Source of the DNA: UMGS1279 sp045540715
GTDB lineage: Bacteria > Bacillota > Clostridia > Oscillospirales > Acutalibacteraceae
Direction: 5' to 3'
DNA length: 64,000 nucleotides
Assembly (NCBI GenBank): GCA_045540715.1
Contig: JAZQHT010000013.1
Coordinates: 74,295-138,294, forward strand
The notes beneath the pieces are model-generated. The model saw only the letters and a list, made by a program, of their open reading frames with translations, had not been told where the DNA came from and ran no database searches. The position numbers and the translations under genes were made by a program. Shown piece by piece: positions 51,063 through 58,822 of the stretch (positions are counted from its first letter, which is position 1; the number at the start of each line of letters is the position of its first letter).

Positions 51063-51263
51063 ATGCAATATAACAATTTACAAGAACTTATATATAACAG
51101 CAGTTCAACACGCAAATATTTTTTAAGCTTGCCTGTATTAACACAAATGGATATTCATAAATATAATAATCAAATTCACTCTGCAAAAGATCTTAGAATT
51201 TTAAAAGAGAGGCTTGAAAAATATAATCATCACCTTAAAATTTCAGAAGAAAGATTATTTTAA
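51063..51263 (+). CDS. small conserved-looking protein, function unknown
   Basis: This 66-residue open frame starts at ATG directly after the terminator T-run; the only G-rich site is the GGGGG of the hairpin itself. It reads MQYNNLQELIYNSSSTRKYF followed by a helical, charged C-terminal half (ILKERLEKYNHH). The SSSTRKYFLSLPV segment resembles a small clostridial family I recall without a function. There is no signal peptide. It sits just ahead of yerC. Confidence 0.55.
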   Translation: MQYNNLQELIYNSSSTRKYFLSLPVLTQMDIHKYNNQIHSAKDLRILKERLEKYNHHLKISEERLF

Positions 51264-51272
51264 TTATCTTGC

Positions 51273-51301
51273 TTGACTTTAACGCTTTAATATGTTAATA
51301 T
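51273..51301 (+). promoter_or_regulatory. promoter of yerC-nrdR
   Basis: TTGACT at 51273-51278 and TAATAT at 51296-51301, 17-bp spacer. Confidence 0.7.
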
Positions 51302-51332
51302 ATGAATATAGAATATTAAAGGAGTGTGCCCT

Positions 51333-51617
51333 ATGCTAAGCATTAAAAACAAAGCAACGGATGATCTTTTTGAAGCAATTCTAGCACTTGAAACGGTGGA
51401 TGAATGTTATAAATTTTTCGAAGACGTTTGCACCGTTAAAGAAATTCAAGCAATTTCGCAACGTTTAGAGGTTGCAAAAATGCTTATGGAAAAAAGAGTT
51501 TACAGCGATATTGTTAAAGAAACAGGGGCTTCTACTGCAACTATTTCAAGGGTAAACCGTTCTTTAACCTATGGCAACGAAGGTTACGATTTAATTTTTA
51601 AAAGATTAAATAAATAA
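51333..51617 (+). CDS. yerC: YerC/YecD family TrpR-like protein
   Basis: I place the start at ATG 51333, 8 nt after AAAGGAG; the in-frame GTG nine bases upstream overlaps that site. The 94-residue product has a TrpR-like helix-turn-helix at about 35-80 (TVKEIQAISQRLEVAKML, GASTATISRVNRSLTYG). The regulon is not known. It is followed after 13 nt by nrdR, with which it should be co-transcribed. Confidence 0.92.
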   Translation: MLSIKNKATDDLFEAILALETVDECYKFFEDVCTVKEIQAISQRLEVAKMLMEKRVYSDIVKETGASTATISRVNRSLTYGNEGYDLIFKRLNK

Positions 51618-51630
51618 GGAGTGTTTTATT

Positions 51631-52083
51631 ATGAAATGTCCTTTTTGCGGTTTTGAAGAAAGTAAGGTAATAGATTCAAGACCTACCGACGAAGGCGAAA
51701 GAATTCGTCGTAGGCGCGAATGTTTAGAATGTGCTAAACGTTTCACTACATACGAAATTATTGAAAGTTTACCTATTATCGTTATTAAAAAAGATAAATC
51801 TCGCGAAGCCTTTTCTCGTGATAAACTATTAAATGGTCTTCTTCGCGCTTGCGAAAAACGTCCCGTTTCTATTGAAACGCTAGATAGAATTATCACCGAT
51901 ATAGAAATGAAAATTCAAAACTCACTCGATCGAGAAGTTTCTAGCGATAAAATTGGCGAGCTTGTTATGGAAAAATTAAAAGACGTTGACGAAGTAGCTT
52001 ACGTTCGTTTTGCATCTGTTTACCGCCAATTTAAAGATATTAATACCTTTATGGACGAACTTAATACTTTGCTTAAAAGATAA
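51631..52083 (+). CDS. nrdR: ribonucleotide reductase repressor NrdR
   Basis: This 150-residue protein has an N-terminal zinc ribbon (Cys3, Cys6, Cys31, Cys34) and an ATP-cone at about 49-139 (IVIKKDKSREAFSRDKL). It senses ATP/dATP and represses ribonucleotide reductase genes through NrdR boxes. No nrd gene is in the window. Its last 15 codons are copied again at 52892-52936 ahead of the second lipoprotein gene. Confidence 0.97.
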   Translation: MKCPFCGFEESKVIDSRPTDEGERIRRRRECLECAKRFTTYEIIESLPIIVIKKDKSREAFSRDKLLNGLLRACEKRPVSIETLDRIITDIEMKIQNSLDREVSSDKIGELVMEKLKDVDEVAYVRFASVYRQFKDINTFMDELNTLLKR

Positions 52084-52206
52084 TTTTAGGAGAAGATTAT
52101 GTTAAAAATTAAAAGATTACTTGCTCTTATTTTAACTCTCGTTATTTGTTTAAGTTTTGCCGCTTGCGAAACCGATAGCCGTAACGACGATGATGACGAT
52201 GATGAT
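52039..52206 (+). repeat. 168-bp direct repeat, copy 1 (nrdR tail plus lipoprotein signal)
   Basis: This covers the end of nrdR, the ribosome site and the first 36 codons of lipoprotein 1. Copy 2 is at 52892-53059, an offset of 853 bp, with only a few mismatches. Confidence 0.93.
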
Positions 52207-52857
52207 AATGATAAATCTTCTACCGAAAGTTTAATAAACGAATGTCCAAACTTTGTTGGTATGCAGTATGAAGATATTGATGAATCTAACAGTGAATATA
52301 AGATTGTTGTAAATTGGACATATAGCGCAACTGTCCCTTATGGAATAGTTGCGAGCCAAACACCAAATGCAGGAACAGAGATTAAAGACACCGATACTAT
52401 AGAAATTTTTGTTTCTAAGGGTGACATGAAAGTAAACTTACCTAATTGCATTAACCTTGATTTAAATGCTGCTAAAGCCGAGCTAATATCTGCTGGTTTT
52501 AAAAACATTAAAACAGTTGAAAGAGCGGATGATTCAACACCTGCCAACACTGTTATAGATATGCAACCGGCAGCATACACAAGTACAAGTTTAAGCGCAG
52601 AAATTACTCTTTTTGTAAGTTCTGGTGCAGTGCTGAAAAATGTTAATTTGCCCAATGTTGTGAATCTACCACTAGAAGATGCAGCCCAAATAATTAATAG
52701 AAATGGTTTGGTTGTTGGTAAAATTGAATATGTTAACAGTGATCCCAGTAAGAAAGACATTGTTTTAGAACAAACACCCGCACCCAGTGCAAGTGTAACC
52801 CAAGCTGGTAAAGGTACGGCTGTTGATTTAAAAGTTGGTCTAGGCTCTAATCAATAA
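52099..52857 (+). CDS. lipoprotein 1 with PASTA domains
   Basis: This 252-residue lipoprotein has a type II signal with lipobox SFAAC (Cys23), a poly-Asp linker near 31-38, and then three PASTA-like repeats from about 48, 113 and 182 (NCINLDLNAAKAELISAGFK and NVVNLPLEDAAQIINRNGLV). PASTA domains bind muropeptides or act as spacers; they normally sit on Ser/Thr kinases or PBPs, so a kinase-free lipoprotein is less usual. Its PASTA part uses AATGTT-type codon pairs, unlike nrdR and lipoprotein 2, and may have a separate origin. Confidence 0.88.
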   Translation: MLKIKRLLALILTLVICLSFAACETDSRNDDDDDDDNDKSSTESLINECPNFVGMQYEDIDESNSEYKIVVNWTYSATVPYGIVASQTPNAGTEIKDTDTIEIFVSKGDMKVNLPNCINLDLNAAKAELISAGFKNIKTVERADDSTPANTVIDMQPAAYTSTSLSAEITLFVSSGAVLKNVNLPNVVNLPLEDAAQIINRNGLVVGKIEYVNSDPSKKDIVLEQTPAPSASVTQAGKGTAVDLKVGLGSNQ

Positions 52858-52891
52858 AATATCGCTCAAAATAAATTTATTTCAAAAAAAC

Positions 52892-53059
52892 ATTAATACC
52901 TTTATGGACGAACTAAACACTTTGCTTAAAAGATAATTTTTGGAGAAGATTATGTTAAAAATTAAAAGATTACTTGCTCTTATTTTAACTCTCGTTATTT
53001 GTTTAAGTTTTGCCGCTTGCGAAACCGATAGCCGTAACGACGATGATGACGATGATGAT
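52892..53059 (+). repeat. 168-bp direct repeat, copy 2 with nrdR tail remnant
   Basis: AACATTAATACCTTTATGG and what follows translates as NINTFMDELNTLLKR and a stop, the C-terminus of NrdR, although no nrdR precedes it. The ribosome site and lipoprotein signal sequence follow as in copy 1. Confidence 0.93.
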
Positions 53060-53707
53060 GAAGACGAAAGTTCTTCAACTGTTTTAGAGATTGAAGACGA
53101 AAGCGACGTTATTACAACCACCTCTACACCTACTACAACCACTTCAAGCAATATAACTTCAGTTAAACCAAAGCCCGTTCCTAAAACTTTATATTTAGGC
53201 ACACTTTCTTCTAATAAATGGGAAAGCAATTATTACGGTATTGGTTTTAAACTTTTAAGCGGTTGGTCTTTTTATACTAAAGATCAAATTGCTACGGTTA
53301 ATGGTGTAACAACAGATAAGCTAACAAAACCCGTTAGCGAAATTATGAGTGGCAAAAGCCTTGTTTACGACGTGGTTGCTTTTGATAGCATTGGTAGTAC
53401 GGTTACAATTATTTACGAAAAAGTTGATAGCTCGATGACTATTAGTAAATATATTAATATAGCAGTTCCCGACGTAAAAACTGTACTTGCAAATTCGGGC
53501 GCTACAAACGTAAACGTAGCTAGTTCTACTTGCCGTTTTGCCGGCAGTCAAACACCCTGCATTAATACAACCTGCACTATGAACGGTGTTGACGTTTACC
53601 AAACCCAAGCATATTTTAAAGTTGATAACTATATGTGTATTATTACTTGTAGTTCTTCAAATGAATCAACTAAAACCGCGCTTGTAAATAGTTTTTATTC
53701 TTTATAA
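52952..53707 (+). CDS. lipoprotein 2, signal shared with lipoprotein 1
   Basis: The start is at ATG 52952 behind TGGAGAAG, as in the duplicated copy 1; a TTG four codons upstream lies inside that site. The 251-residue protein shares the first 36 residues with lipoprotein 1 (lipobox SFAAC, poly-Asp), then has an acidic Ser/Thr linker and an unrelated mature domain (WESNYYGIGFKLLSGWSFYT) resembling PsbP-like or DUF-type folds. The function is unknown. It illustrates reuse of a secretion signal by duplication. Confidence 0.88.
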   Translation: MLKIKRLLALILTLVICLSFAACETDSRNDDDDDDDEDESSSTVLEIEDESDVITTTSTPTTTTSSNITSVKPKPVPKTLYLGTLSSNKWESNYYGIGFKLLSGWSFYTKDQIATVNGVTTDKLTKPVSEIMSGKSLVYDVVAFDSIGSTVTIIYEKVDSSMTISKYINIAVPDVKTVLANSGATNVNVASSTCRFAGSQTPCINTTCTMNGVDVYQTQAYFKVDNYMCIITCSSSNESTKTALVNSFYSL

Positions 53708-53711
53708 ACAA

Positions 53712-53748
53712 AAAGACCTGAACTAAAAGTTCAGGTCTTTATTTTTTT
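53712..53748. terminator. bidirectional intrinsic terminator overlapping spoIIID
   Basis: AAAGACCTGAAC-TAAAA-GTTCAGGTCTTT with T-tails. The right arm contains the stop codon of spoIIID on the minus strand. Confidence 0.9.
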
Positions 53749-53991
53749 AGATTTATATTTTTTCTTTGTGGCTTCGCCGCCACGTATATGCCGCTGCGCT
53801 TTATTTTCTTCTAAAACCGCTCTTACCTTTAAATGAAGGCCGTGGTCTATTTCATATAGCCTTTCGGTTACGTCTTTATGTACTGTTGATTTAGAAACGC
53901 CAAACACCTTTGCGGTATATCTTACGGTGCAATTATGATTTATTATATACTGTCCTAGTGTTACAGCCCTTTGTATTAAAAAGCCTTGCAT
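53731..53991 (-). CDS. spoIIID: sporulation transcription factor SpoIIID
   Basis: SpoIIID is a small mother-cell DNA-binding protein that switches genes on and off between sigma-E and sigma-K. I place the start at ATG 53991, 8 nt after AGGAG; the in-frame GTG three codons earlier overlaps the site. The 86 residues include the helix-turn-helix ATVR-like segment CTVRYTAKVFGVSKSTVHKD near 20-40 and RHIRGGEATKKKY, which is nearly invariant. It is convergent with lipoprotein 2. Confidence 0.97.
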   Translation of the reverse strand: MQGFLIQRAVTLGQYIINHNCTVRYTAKVFGVSKSTVHKDVTERLYEIDHGLHLKVRAVLEENKAQRHIRGGEATKKKYKSKKIKT

Positions 53992-54140
53992 AATTTTCAC
54001 TCCTAAAGATATTAAACTTAGTTAAATATATTCATAAAGTGAAAATTTTATGTATATTTTTTATATACCCCCCTATTTTTTAACCAATAAATGCATATAA
54101 TATTGTTAGATTTTCGTTAATTTTATGGAGTTGTGAGAAA
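53992..54140. other. AT-rich intergenic stretch
   Basis: Holds the spoIIID promoter region on minus and AT-rich sequence on plus. I see no clear sigma-E or sigma-K match and no open frame. Confidence 0.5.
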
Positions 54141-54164
54141 AAATTTTTTGTGTTATAACCTAAA

Positions 54165-54271
54165 TGCTGGGTAAAACCGGCAAACATTTTTCGGTGAGTG
54201 GGAATTTAAGAAAAAGGTTTTTGATGATCTTCCCTTTTTCTAACCGGAGCCAAGACGGTTTATTCCCACTC
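54165..54271 (+). ncRNA. structured leader RNA upstream of glmS, three-way junction
   Basis: P1 pairs GAGTGGGAAT (54196-54205) with ATTCCCACTC (54262-54271). Inside, AGAAAAAGG (54209-54217) pairs with CCTTTTTCT (54233-54241), and AACCG (54242-54246) with CGGTT (54256-54260), closing a nine-base loop GAGCCAAGA. A separate hairpin GCTGG-GTAAAA-CCGGC lies at about 54166-54181. The loop GCC could pair with GGC at 54179-54181. It does not fit the glmS ribozyme core or any riboswitch I recognise. Confidence 0.7.
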
Positions 54272-54313
54272 GAATTAACGAAAACAATAATACTAAAGTT
54301 TTGAGGTATTTTT

Positions 54314-56134
54314 ATGTGTGGTATTGTAGGTTTCGTAGGAAAAAATAATGCAAAAGACGTTTTATTATCAGGACTTGAAAAATTAGAATACCGCGGCTAT
54401 GATTCTGCAGGAATTGCAACCATAGATGGCGGTATTTTGACTTTCTTAAAGACAACCGAAAGAATTGCAAAGTTAAAAGAAACTGCACAAAACGGTTGTA
54501 ATGGTTTTTTAGGTATTGGGCACACACGTTGGGCAACACACGGCGCGCCAACCGAAGCTAATGCTCACCCACACACCGATAGTTCTAAAGAGTTTGCGGT
54601 TGTTCATAACGGCATTATTGAAAACTATGCTGAACTTAAAGAAGAACTTAAAAACGATGGTGTTACCTTTGCAAGTGAGACCGATACAGAAGTTATTCCG
54701 CATTTGCTTAAAAAATACTATAAAGGCGATATGCTAAGCGCTATAAACGCAGTTGTAAAAAGGCTTGTGGGTTCTTATGCACTAGGTATTATTTCAACAA
54801 ACGAACCCGACGTTTTATATGCAGTTAGACATTTTTCGCCCTTAATTGTTGGTGTTGATAATAATCAAAACTTTATTGCAAGCGACGTTACCGCCATTAT
54901 TTCTCACACCAAACAGGTGGTTTATTTAGAAGATGGCGAAATTGCCCGTTTAAATAAAAACGGTGCAGAATTTTTTAACGACAAATTGGAAAAAATAGAA
55001 AAAAATATTTCTTTAATTAATTGGGATATTACTGCTGCAGAAAAGGGCGGTTACAGCCACTTTATGCTTAAAGAAATTATGGAAGAATCGGTTGCTGTTA
55101 AAAACACCATAACACCCCGTATTAAAAACGGCAAGGTTTGTTTTGACGGCTTAAAACTAACCGATAGTAAAATTAAAAATATAAGCAGAATAATTATTAC
55201 AGCTTGTGGCAGTGCTTATCACACAGGCATTGTTGCAAAATATATGTTTGAAGAAATATTACGTCTTCCAACAGAGGTTGAACTTGCAAGTGAGTTTAGA
55301 TATAAAAACCCCATTGTTAATAAAAACGACCTTGTTATAATTATTAGCCAAAGCGGTGAAACGGCAGATACCCTTGCCGCTTTAAAAGAGGCAAAAAATA
55401 AAGGGGCTCATATACTATCTATTGTTAACGTGGTAGGCTCTAGTATTGCAAAAGAATCGGACGACGTTTTATATACCTTTGCCGGCCCCGAAATTGCCGT
55501 TGCTACAACAAAGGGTTATACAACACAGTTAAGTTTACTATATTTATTTGGCATTTATGCAGCAAATATTAAAGGCAGTAAAGACCAAAAATATTTAGAC
55601 GAACTTTTATCTGAATTAGAATTAATACCACAAAAAATTGAAGAAATTGTGGCAGAAAAAGATAATATTTCTAATCTTGCAAAGGGCTTTATTGATAACA
55701 GTTCAATATTTTTTATAGGCAGAAATATGGACTATGCCGTAGCGCTTGAGGGGTCTTTAAAATTAAAAGAAATTTCTTATATTCACTCTGAAGCCTATGC
55801 GGCGGGAGAACTTAAACACGGCACAATTTCTTTAATAGAAGACGGCAAACTTGTTGTATCTCTTTGCTGTTACGAAGACCTGCTTTTAAAAACATTAAGT
55901 AACGTTAAAGAGGTAATAACTCGCGGAGCCTTTATTTTAGCGATTGCTTTTAAAGGTAATGAAGAAATTAATCGCTATGCCGATAAGGTTATTTATATAC
56001 CCAAAACCCATCCTCTTCTTCTTGCAATTTTAGAGGTTATTCCATTACAACTTTTTGCATATTACGTGGCTTTAAATAAAAATCTTGATATTGATAAACC
56101 GCGTAACCTTGCAAAATCGGTAACGGTTGAATAA
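54314..56134 (+). CDS. glmS: glutamine--fructose-6-phosphate aminotransferase (isomerizing)
   Basis: GlmS makes glucosamine 6-phosphate, the entry to cell-wall amino sugars. The 606-residue protein opens with MCGIVGF, whose Cys2 becomes the N-terminal nucleophile. The glutaminase domain spans 1-220 (GHTRWATHGAPTEANAHPH) and two SIS sugar domains follow at about 285-420 and 455-595, ending DKPRNLAKSVTVE. Expression is probably controlled through the structured leader, and opposes the NagA/NagB route at 48-50 kb. Confidence 0.97.
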   Translation: MCGIVGFVGKNNAKDVLLSGLEKLEYRGYDSAGIATIDGGILTFLKTTERIAKLKETAQNGCNGFLGIGHTRWATHGAPTEANAHPHTDSSKEFAVVHNGIIENYAELKEELKNDGVTFASETDTEVIPHLLKKYYKGDMLSAINAVVKRLVGSYALGIISTNEPDVLYAVRHFSPLIVGVDNNQNFIASDVTAIISHTKQVVYLEDGEIARLNKNGAEFFNDKLEKIEKNISLINWDITAAEKGGYSHFMLKEIMEESVAVKNTITPRIKNGKVCFDGLKLTDSKIKNISRIIITACGSAYHTGIVAKYMFEEILRLPTEVELASEFRYKNPIVNKNDLVIIISQSGETADTLAALKEAKNKGAHILSIVNVVGSSIAKESDDVLYTFAGPEIAVATTKGYTTQLSLLYLFGIYAANIKGSKDQKYLDELLSELELIPQKIEEIVAEKDNISNLAKGFIDNSSIFFIGRNMDYAVALEGSLKLKEISYIHSEAYAAGELKHGTISLIEDGKLVVSLCCYEDLLLKTLSNVKEVITRGAFILAIAFKGNEEINRYADKVIYIPKTHPLLLAILEVIPLQLFAYYVALNKNLDIDKPRNLAKSVTVE

Positions 56135-56136
56135 AC

Positions 56137-56170
56137 TAAAAGCACCTACGTTTAGTAGGTGCTTTTTTAT
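56137..56170. terminator. bidirectional intrinsic terminator
   Basis: AAAAGCACCTAC-GTTTA-GTAGGTGCTTTTTT, after glmS and the convergent HTH gene. Confidence 0.9.
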
Positions 56171-56177
56171 ATAATTA

Positions 56178-56408
56178 TTAATCTTCTTCTAATAATTTAG
56201 AAGGTGATATTTTTAAAACTTGAGCAATTTTAAATAAAGTTTCTAAAGAAACGCCGCGAACAGTTCCGGTACCTTCAACCTGTCCTACAAAGTTTACACT
56301 TTTATCAATAAGTTCTGCAAAGGTTTCTTGAGTATAACCGGCCTTTTTACGATAGTATGCAATTTTTAAGCCTAAAGTAATATATTTATCAGCAAATTCA
56401 GTCTTCAT
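56178..56408 (-). CDS. XRE-family HTH regulator, partner of SLOG protein 2
   Basis: This 76-residue Cro/CI-type regulator has the helix-turn-helix at about 22-50 (GYTQETFAELIDKSVNFVGQ). It ends in a short acidic tail. It is divergent from the SLOG gene at 56545, with a perfect 15-bp inverted repeat in the gap. The sequence is clearly distinct from the HTH of the first SLOG divergon, although the SLOG partners are close paralogues. Confidence 0.87.
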   Translation of the reverse strand: MKTEFADKYITLGLKIAYYRKKAGYTQETFAELIDKSVNFVGQVEGTGTVRGVSLETLFKIAQVLKISPSKLLEED

Positions 56409-56461
56409 CCTATTGCCTCCCTTATATTAATATTTTACAAGGAAGAAGATTATATTATAAC

Positions 56462-56510
56462 TTAATTAAAGTAAATGATTATTTACTTTAATTAAATGTT
56501 AATATATAAT
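56462..56510. promoter_or_regulatory. operator palindrome over the SLOG promoter
   Basis: TTAATTAAAGTAAAT (56462-56476) and ATTTACTTTAATTAA (56481-56495) are perfect inverted arms with spacer GATT. The right arm contains the -35 TTTACT (56482-56487), which is 17 bp from the -10 TATAAT (56505-56510). A further half-site, TTTACTTTAA, overlaps the ribosome site at 56524-56533. Confidence 0.82.
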
Positions 56511-56544
56511 AAGTGGGTAATCTTTTACTTTAAGGAGTATAAAA

Positions 56545-57009
56545 ATGAATACCTGCTGTTTTTTAGGTCATAGAACAATTAACCAAACTGAAGAACTAAA
56601 ACAACGACTTTTTAAAAACATAGAATTTCTAATTATCAATAATAAAGTTGACACTTTTTTATTCGGTAGTAAAAGCCAGTTTAACGACCTAGCATTAGAA
56701 GTAGTAACAACTTTAAAAACAAAGTATTCTTTTATTAATCGTGTTTATGTTAGAGCTGAATTCCCTTTTATTGATGATAATTATAAAAAATATCTTTTAA
56801 ATAAATATGATGAAACGTATTTTCCAGAAAAAATTTTAAATTCCGGCAAGGCAACCTACATTGAAAGAAACTATGAAATGATAAATAAAAGTAATATTTG
56901 TATTATATATTATAACGAAAAGAACCTTCCAACAAATAGAAAAAGCGGTACAAAAATTGCTTATAACTATGCTTTAAAACAAAATAAAAATATTATAAAC
57001 GTTTTTTAA
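56545..57009 (+). CDS. SLOG-domain protein 2
   Basis: This 154-residue paralogue of the protein at 41173-41643 shares CCFLGHR, VDTFLFGSKSQFN, PEKILNSGK, the YxERNYEMI segment and the RKSGTKIA loop. By eye more than half of the residues match. Conservation clusters on the predicted nucleotide pocket, so both copies are likely functional. Control should be through the divergent HTH at 56178 and the palindrome over its promoter. Start ATG behind AAGGAG. The substrate or ligand is unknown. Confidence 0.83.
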   Translation: MNTCCFLGHRTINQTEELKQRLFKNIEFLIINNKVDTFLFGSKSQFNDLALEVVTTLKTKYSFINRVYVRAEFPFIDDNYKKYLLNKYDETYFPEKILNSGKATYIERNYEMINKSNICIIYYNEKNLPTNRKSGTKIAYNYALKQNKNIINVF

Positions 57010-57060
57010 TTTTTTTGATTAAAAATTGTTCATTTATAATCCTAAACACCTTTATATTGC

Positions 57061-57089
57061 TTGACAAATTAAGGATTTTTTAGTATTAT
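57061..57089 (+). promoter_or_regulatory. sigma-A promoter of glyQS
   Basis: TTGACA at 57061-57066 and TATTAT at 57084-57089 with a 17-bp spacer. Confidence 0.82.
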
Positions 57090-57129
57090 TGTTAGGTATA
57101 TAAATGATTTCTCGTGGAGGGAAAATTTA

Positions 57130-58503
57130 ATGAAAAACTCTGAAAAAAGTATGGAAACTATCGTTGCCCTTGCTAAAGGCAGAGGCTACGTATATGCCGG
57201 TAGTGAAATTTACGGCGGACTTAGCAATACTTGGGACTACGGCCCGTTAGGTGTTGAATTTAAAAACAACATTAAAAAAGCTTGGTGGAAAAAATTCGTT
57301 CAAGAAAGCAAGTTAAACGTTGGTTTAGACTGTGCAATTTTAATGAATCCTCAAGTTTGGGTAGCTTCCGGTCACGTTGGCGGATTTTCTGATCCATTAA
57401 TGGACTGCAAACAATGTAAAACAAGACACAGAGCCGACAAATTATTAGAAGACTTAGGTGTTAACCCTGCAGGCTGGTCCGACCAAAAAATGATGGACTA
57501 TATTAAAGAAAATAACGTGGCTTGTCCTGACTGCGGCGGTCATGAATTTACCGATATTAGAAAATTTAACCTTATGTTTAAAACCTTCCAAGGTGTAACT
57601 GAAGACGCTAAAAACGAAATTTATTTACGCCCTGAAACCGCACAAGGTATTTTTGTTAACTTTGCAAACGTTGCAAGAACAACCCGTAAAAAAGTTCCTT
57701 TTGGTATTTGCCAAATTGGTAAGAGCTTCCGTAACGAAATTACCCCCGGTAACTTTATTTTTACAACCCGTGAATTTGAACAAATGGAAATGGAGTTTTT
57801 CTGCAAACCGGGTACCGATTTAGAGTGGTTTGGTTATTGGAAAGATTATTGCCACAAATGGTTATTATCTTTAGGCATAAAAGAAGAAAATCTTCGTTTG
57901 CGCGACCACGAAAAAGAAGAACTATCTCACTATTCTAACGCTACAACCGACTTTGAATTTTTATTCCCATTTGGTTGGGGCGAACTTTGGGGTATTGCAG
58001 ACAGAACCGACTTTGACTTAAACGCTCACATTAAAACCTCGGGTAAATCTTTAGAATATTTCGACCCCGAAACCAACGAAAAATATATCCCTTACGTTAT
58101 TGAACCATCTTTAGGCGTTGAAAGAGCATTACTAGCACTTCTTTGCGAAGCTTACGATGAAGAAATTGACGAAAAAGGCGAAAAACGTGTGGTTCTTCGT
58201 TTACATCCTGCATTAGCACCTATGAAAGCGGCTGTTTTACCACTTTCTAAAAAGTTAAACGAAGGTGCCGGCAAAGTATTCGAACAACTTGCAAAAGAAT
58301 TCAATATTGATTACGACGATGCAGGTAGTATTGGTAAACGCTACCGCCGTCAAGACGAAATTGGTACTCCTTACTGCATTACTTATGACTTTGAAAGTGA
58401 AGAAGATGGTTGCGTTACAGTAAGAGACAGAGATACTATGGAACAAGTTCGTATTAAAATTACTGAATTAAATGCTTTCTTAGCAGAAAAATTAGAGTTT
58501 TAA
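57130..58503 (+). CDS. glyQS: glycine--tRNA ligase, homodimeric type
   Basis: This 457-residue class II synthetase is of the alpha2 type, also found in eukaryotes and Bacillus, unlike the alpha2beta2 type. Class II motif 1 lies near the N-terminus, motif 2 is FRNEITPGNFIFTTREFEQME near 200, and motif 3 is EPSLGVERALLALL near 330. An anticodon-binding domain fills the last 110 residues. Two CxxC-type pairs (CKQC and CPDCGG) in the insert suggest a zinc site. No T-box leads this gene. Confidence 0.97.
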   Translation: MKNSEKSMETIVALAKGRGYVYAGSEIYGGLSNTWDYGPLGVEFKNNIKKAWWKKFVQESKLNVGLDCAILMNPQVWVASGHVGGFSDPLMDCKQCKTRHRADKLLEDLGVNPAGWSDQKMMDYIKENNVACPDCGGHEFTDIRKFNLMFKTFQGVTEDAKNEIYLRPETAQGIFVNFANVARTTRKKVPFGICQIGKSFRNEITPGNFIFTTREFEQMEMEFFCKPGTDLEWFGYWKDYCHKWLLSLGIKEENLRLRDHEKEELSHYSNATTDFEFLFPFGWGELWGIADRTDFDLNAHIKTSGKSLEYFDPETNEKYIPYVIEPSLGVERALLALLCEAYDEEIDEKGEKRVVLRLHPALAPMKAAVLPLSKKLNEGAGKVFEQLAKEFNIDYDDAGSIGKRYRRQDEIGTPYCITYDFESEEDGCVTVRDRDTMEQVRIKITELNAFLAEKLEF

Positions 58504-58506
58504 TAC

Positions 58507-58535
58507 TTGCAAAAATATAAATAAAAGTGTATAAT
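58507..58535 (+). promoter_or_regulatory. sigma-A promoter of the T-box-pheST operon
   Basis: TTGCAA at 58507-58512 and TATAAT at 58530-58535 with a 17-bp spacer. Confidence 0.8.
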
Positions 58536-58542
58536 AATTAAA

Positions 58543-58796
58543 AATGCGATGACAAAGAAAAGTAGCGATTTATCCTTTTTTTCAGAGAGAACGGTTTATT
58601 AGCTGAAAGGCCGTTTAAAAAAGCATTTCGTGAAGTTCCCTTTCGAGCAGCGCCCTGAATGATTTATTTCTATTAGGCGGCGACGGGTAAGTCCCGTTAT
58701 AGACTTCAAAAGTGTCTGCTTAACGCAGAAATTTGGGTGGTACCGCGGAGTTATAATGCTTCGTCCCTTTTAAAATTAGGGGCGAAGCTTTTTTAT
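58543..58796 (+). promoter_or_regulatory. T-box riboswitch, Phe specifier
   Basis: The T-box core TGGGTGGTACCGCGG is at 58734-58747. It is followed by the terminator GCTTCGTCCC/GGGGCGAAGC (58758-58788) and T-run. Stem I carries the AGAGAG-type bulge and a probable UUC specifier at 58636-58638 in the context TGAAG-TTC. Uncharged tRNA-Phe should pair with the specifier and the T-box and allow readthrough into pheS. Confidence 0.93.
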
Positions 58797-58822
58797 TTGC
58801 CCTATAAAAGAAAGGAATCACT

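Noticed and set aside
52882..53229. Minus-strand open frame with poly-Ser
   Set aside because: It is antisense to the poly-Asp linker of lipoprotein 2 and has no start signal.
54120..54313. glmS ribozyme
   Set aside because: The conserved ribozyme core and cleavage-site context are not found; only a different three-way junction is visible.
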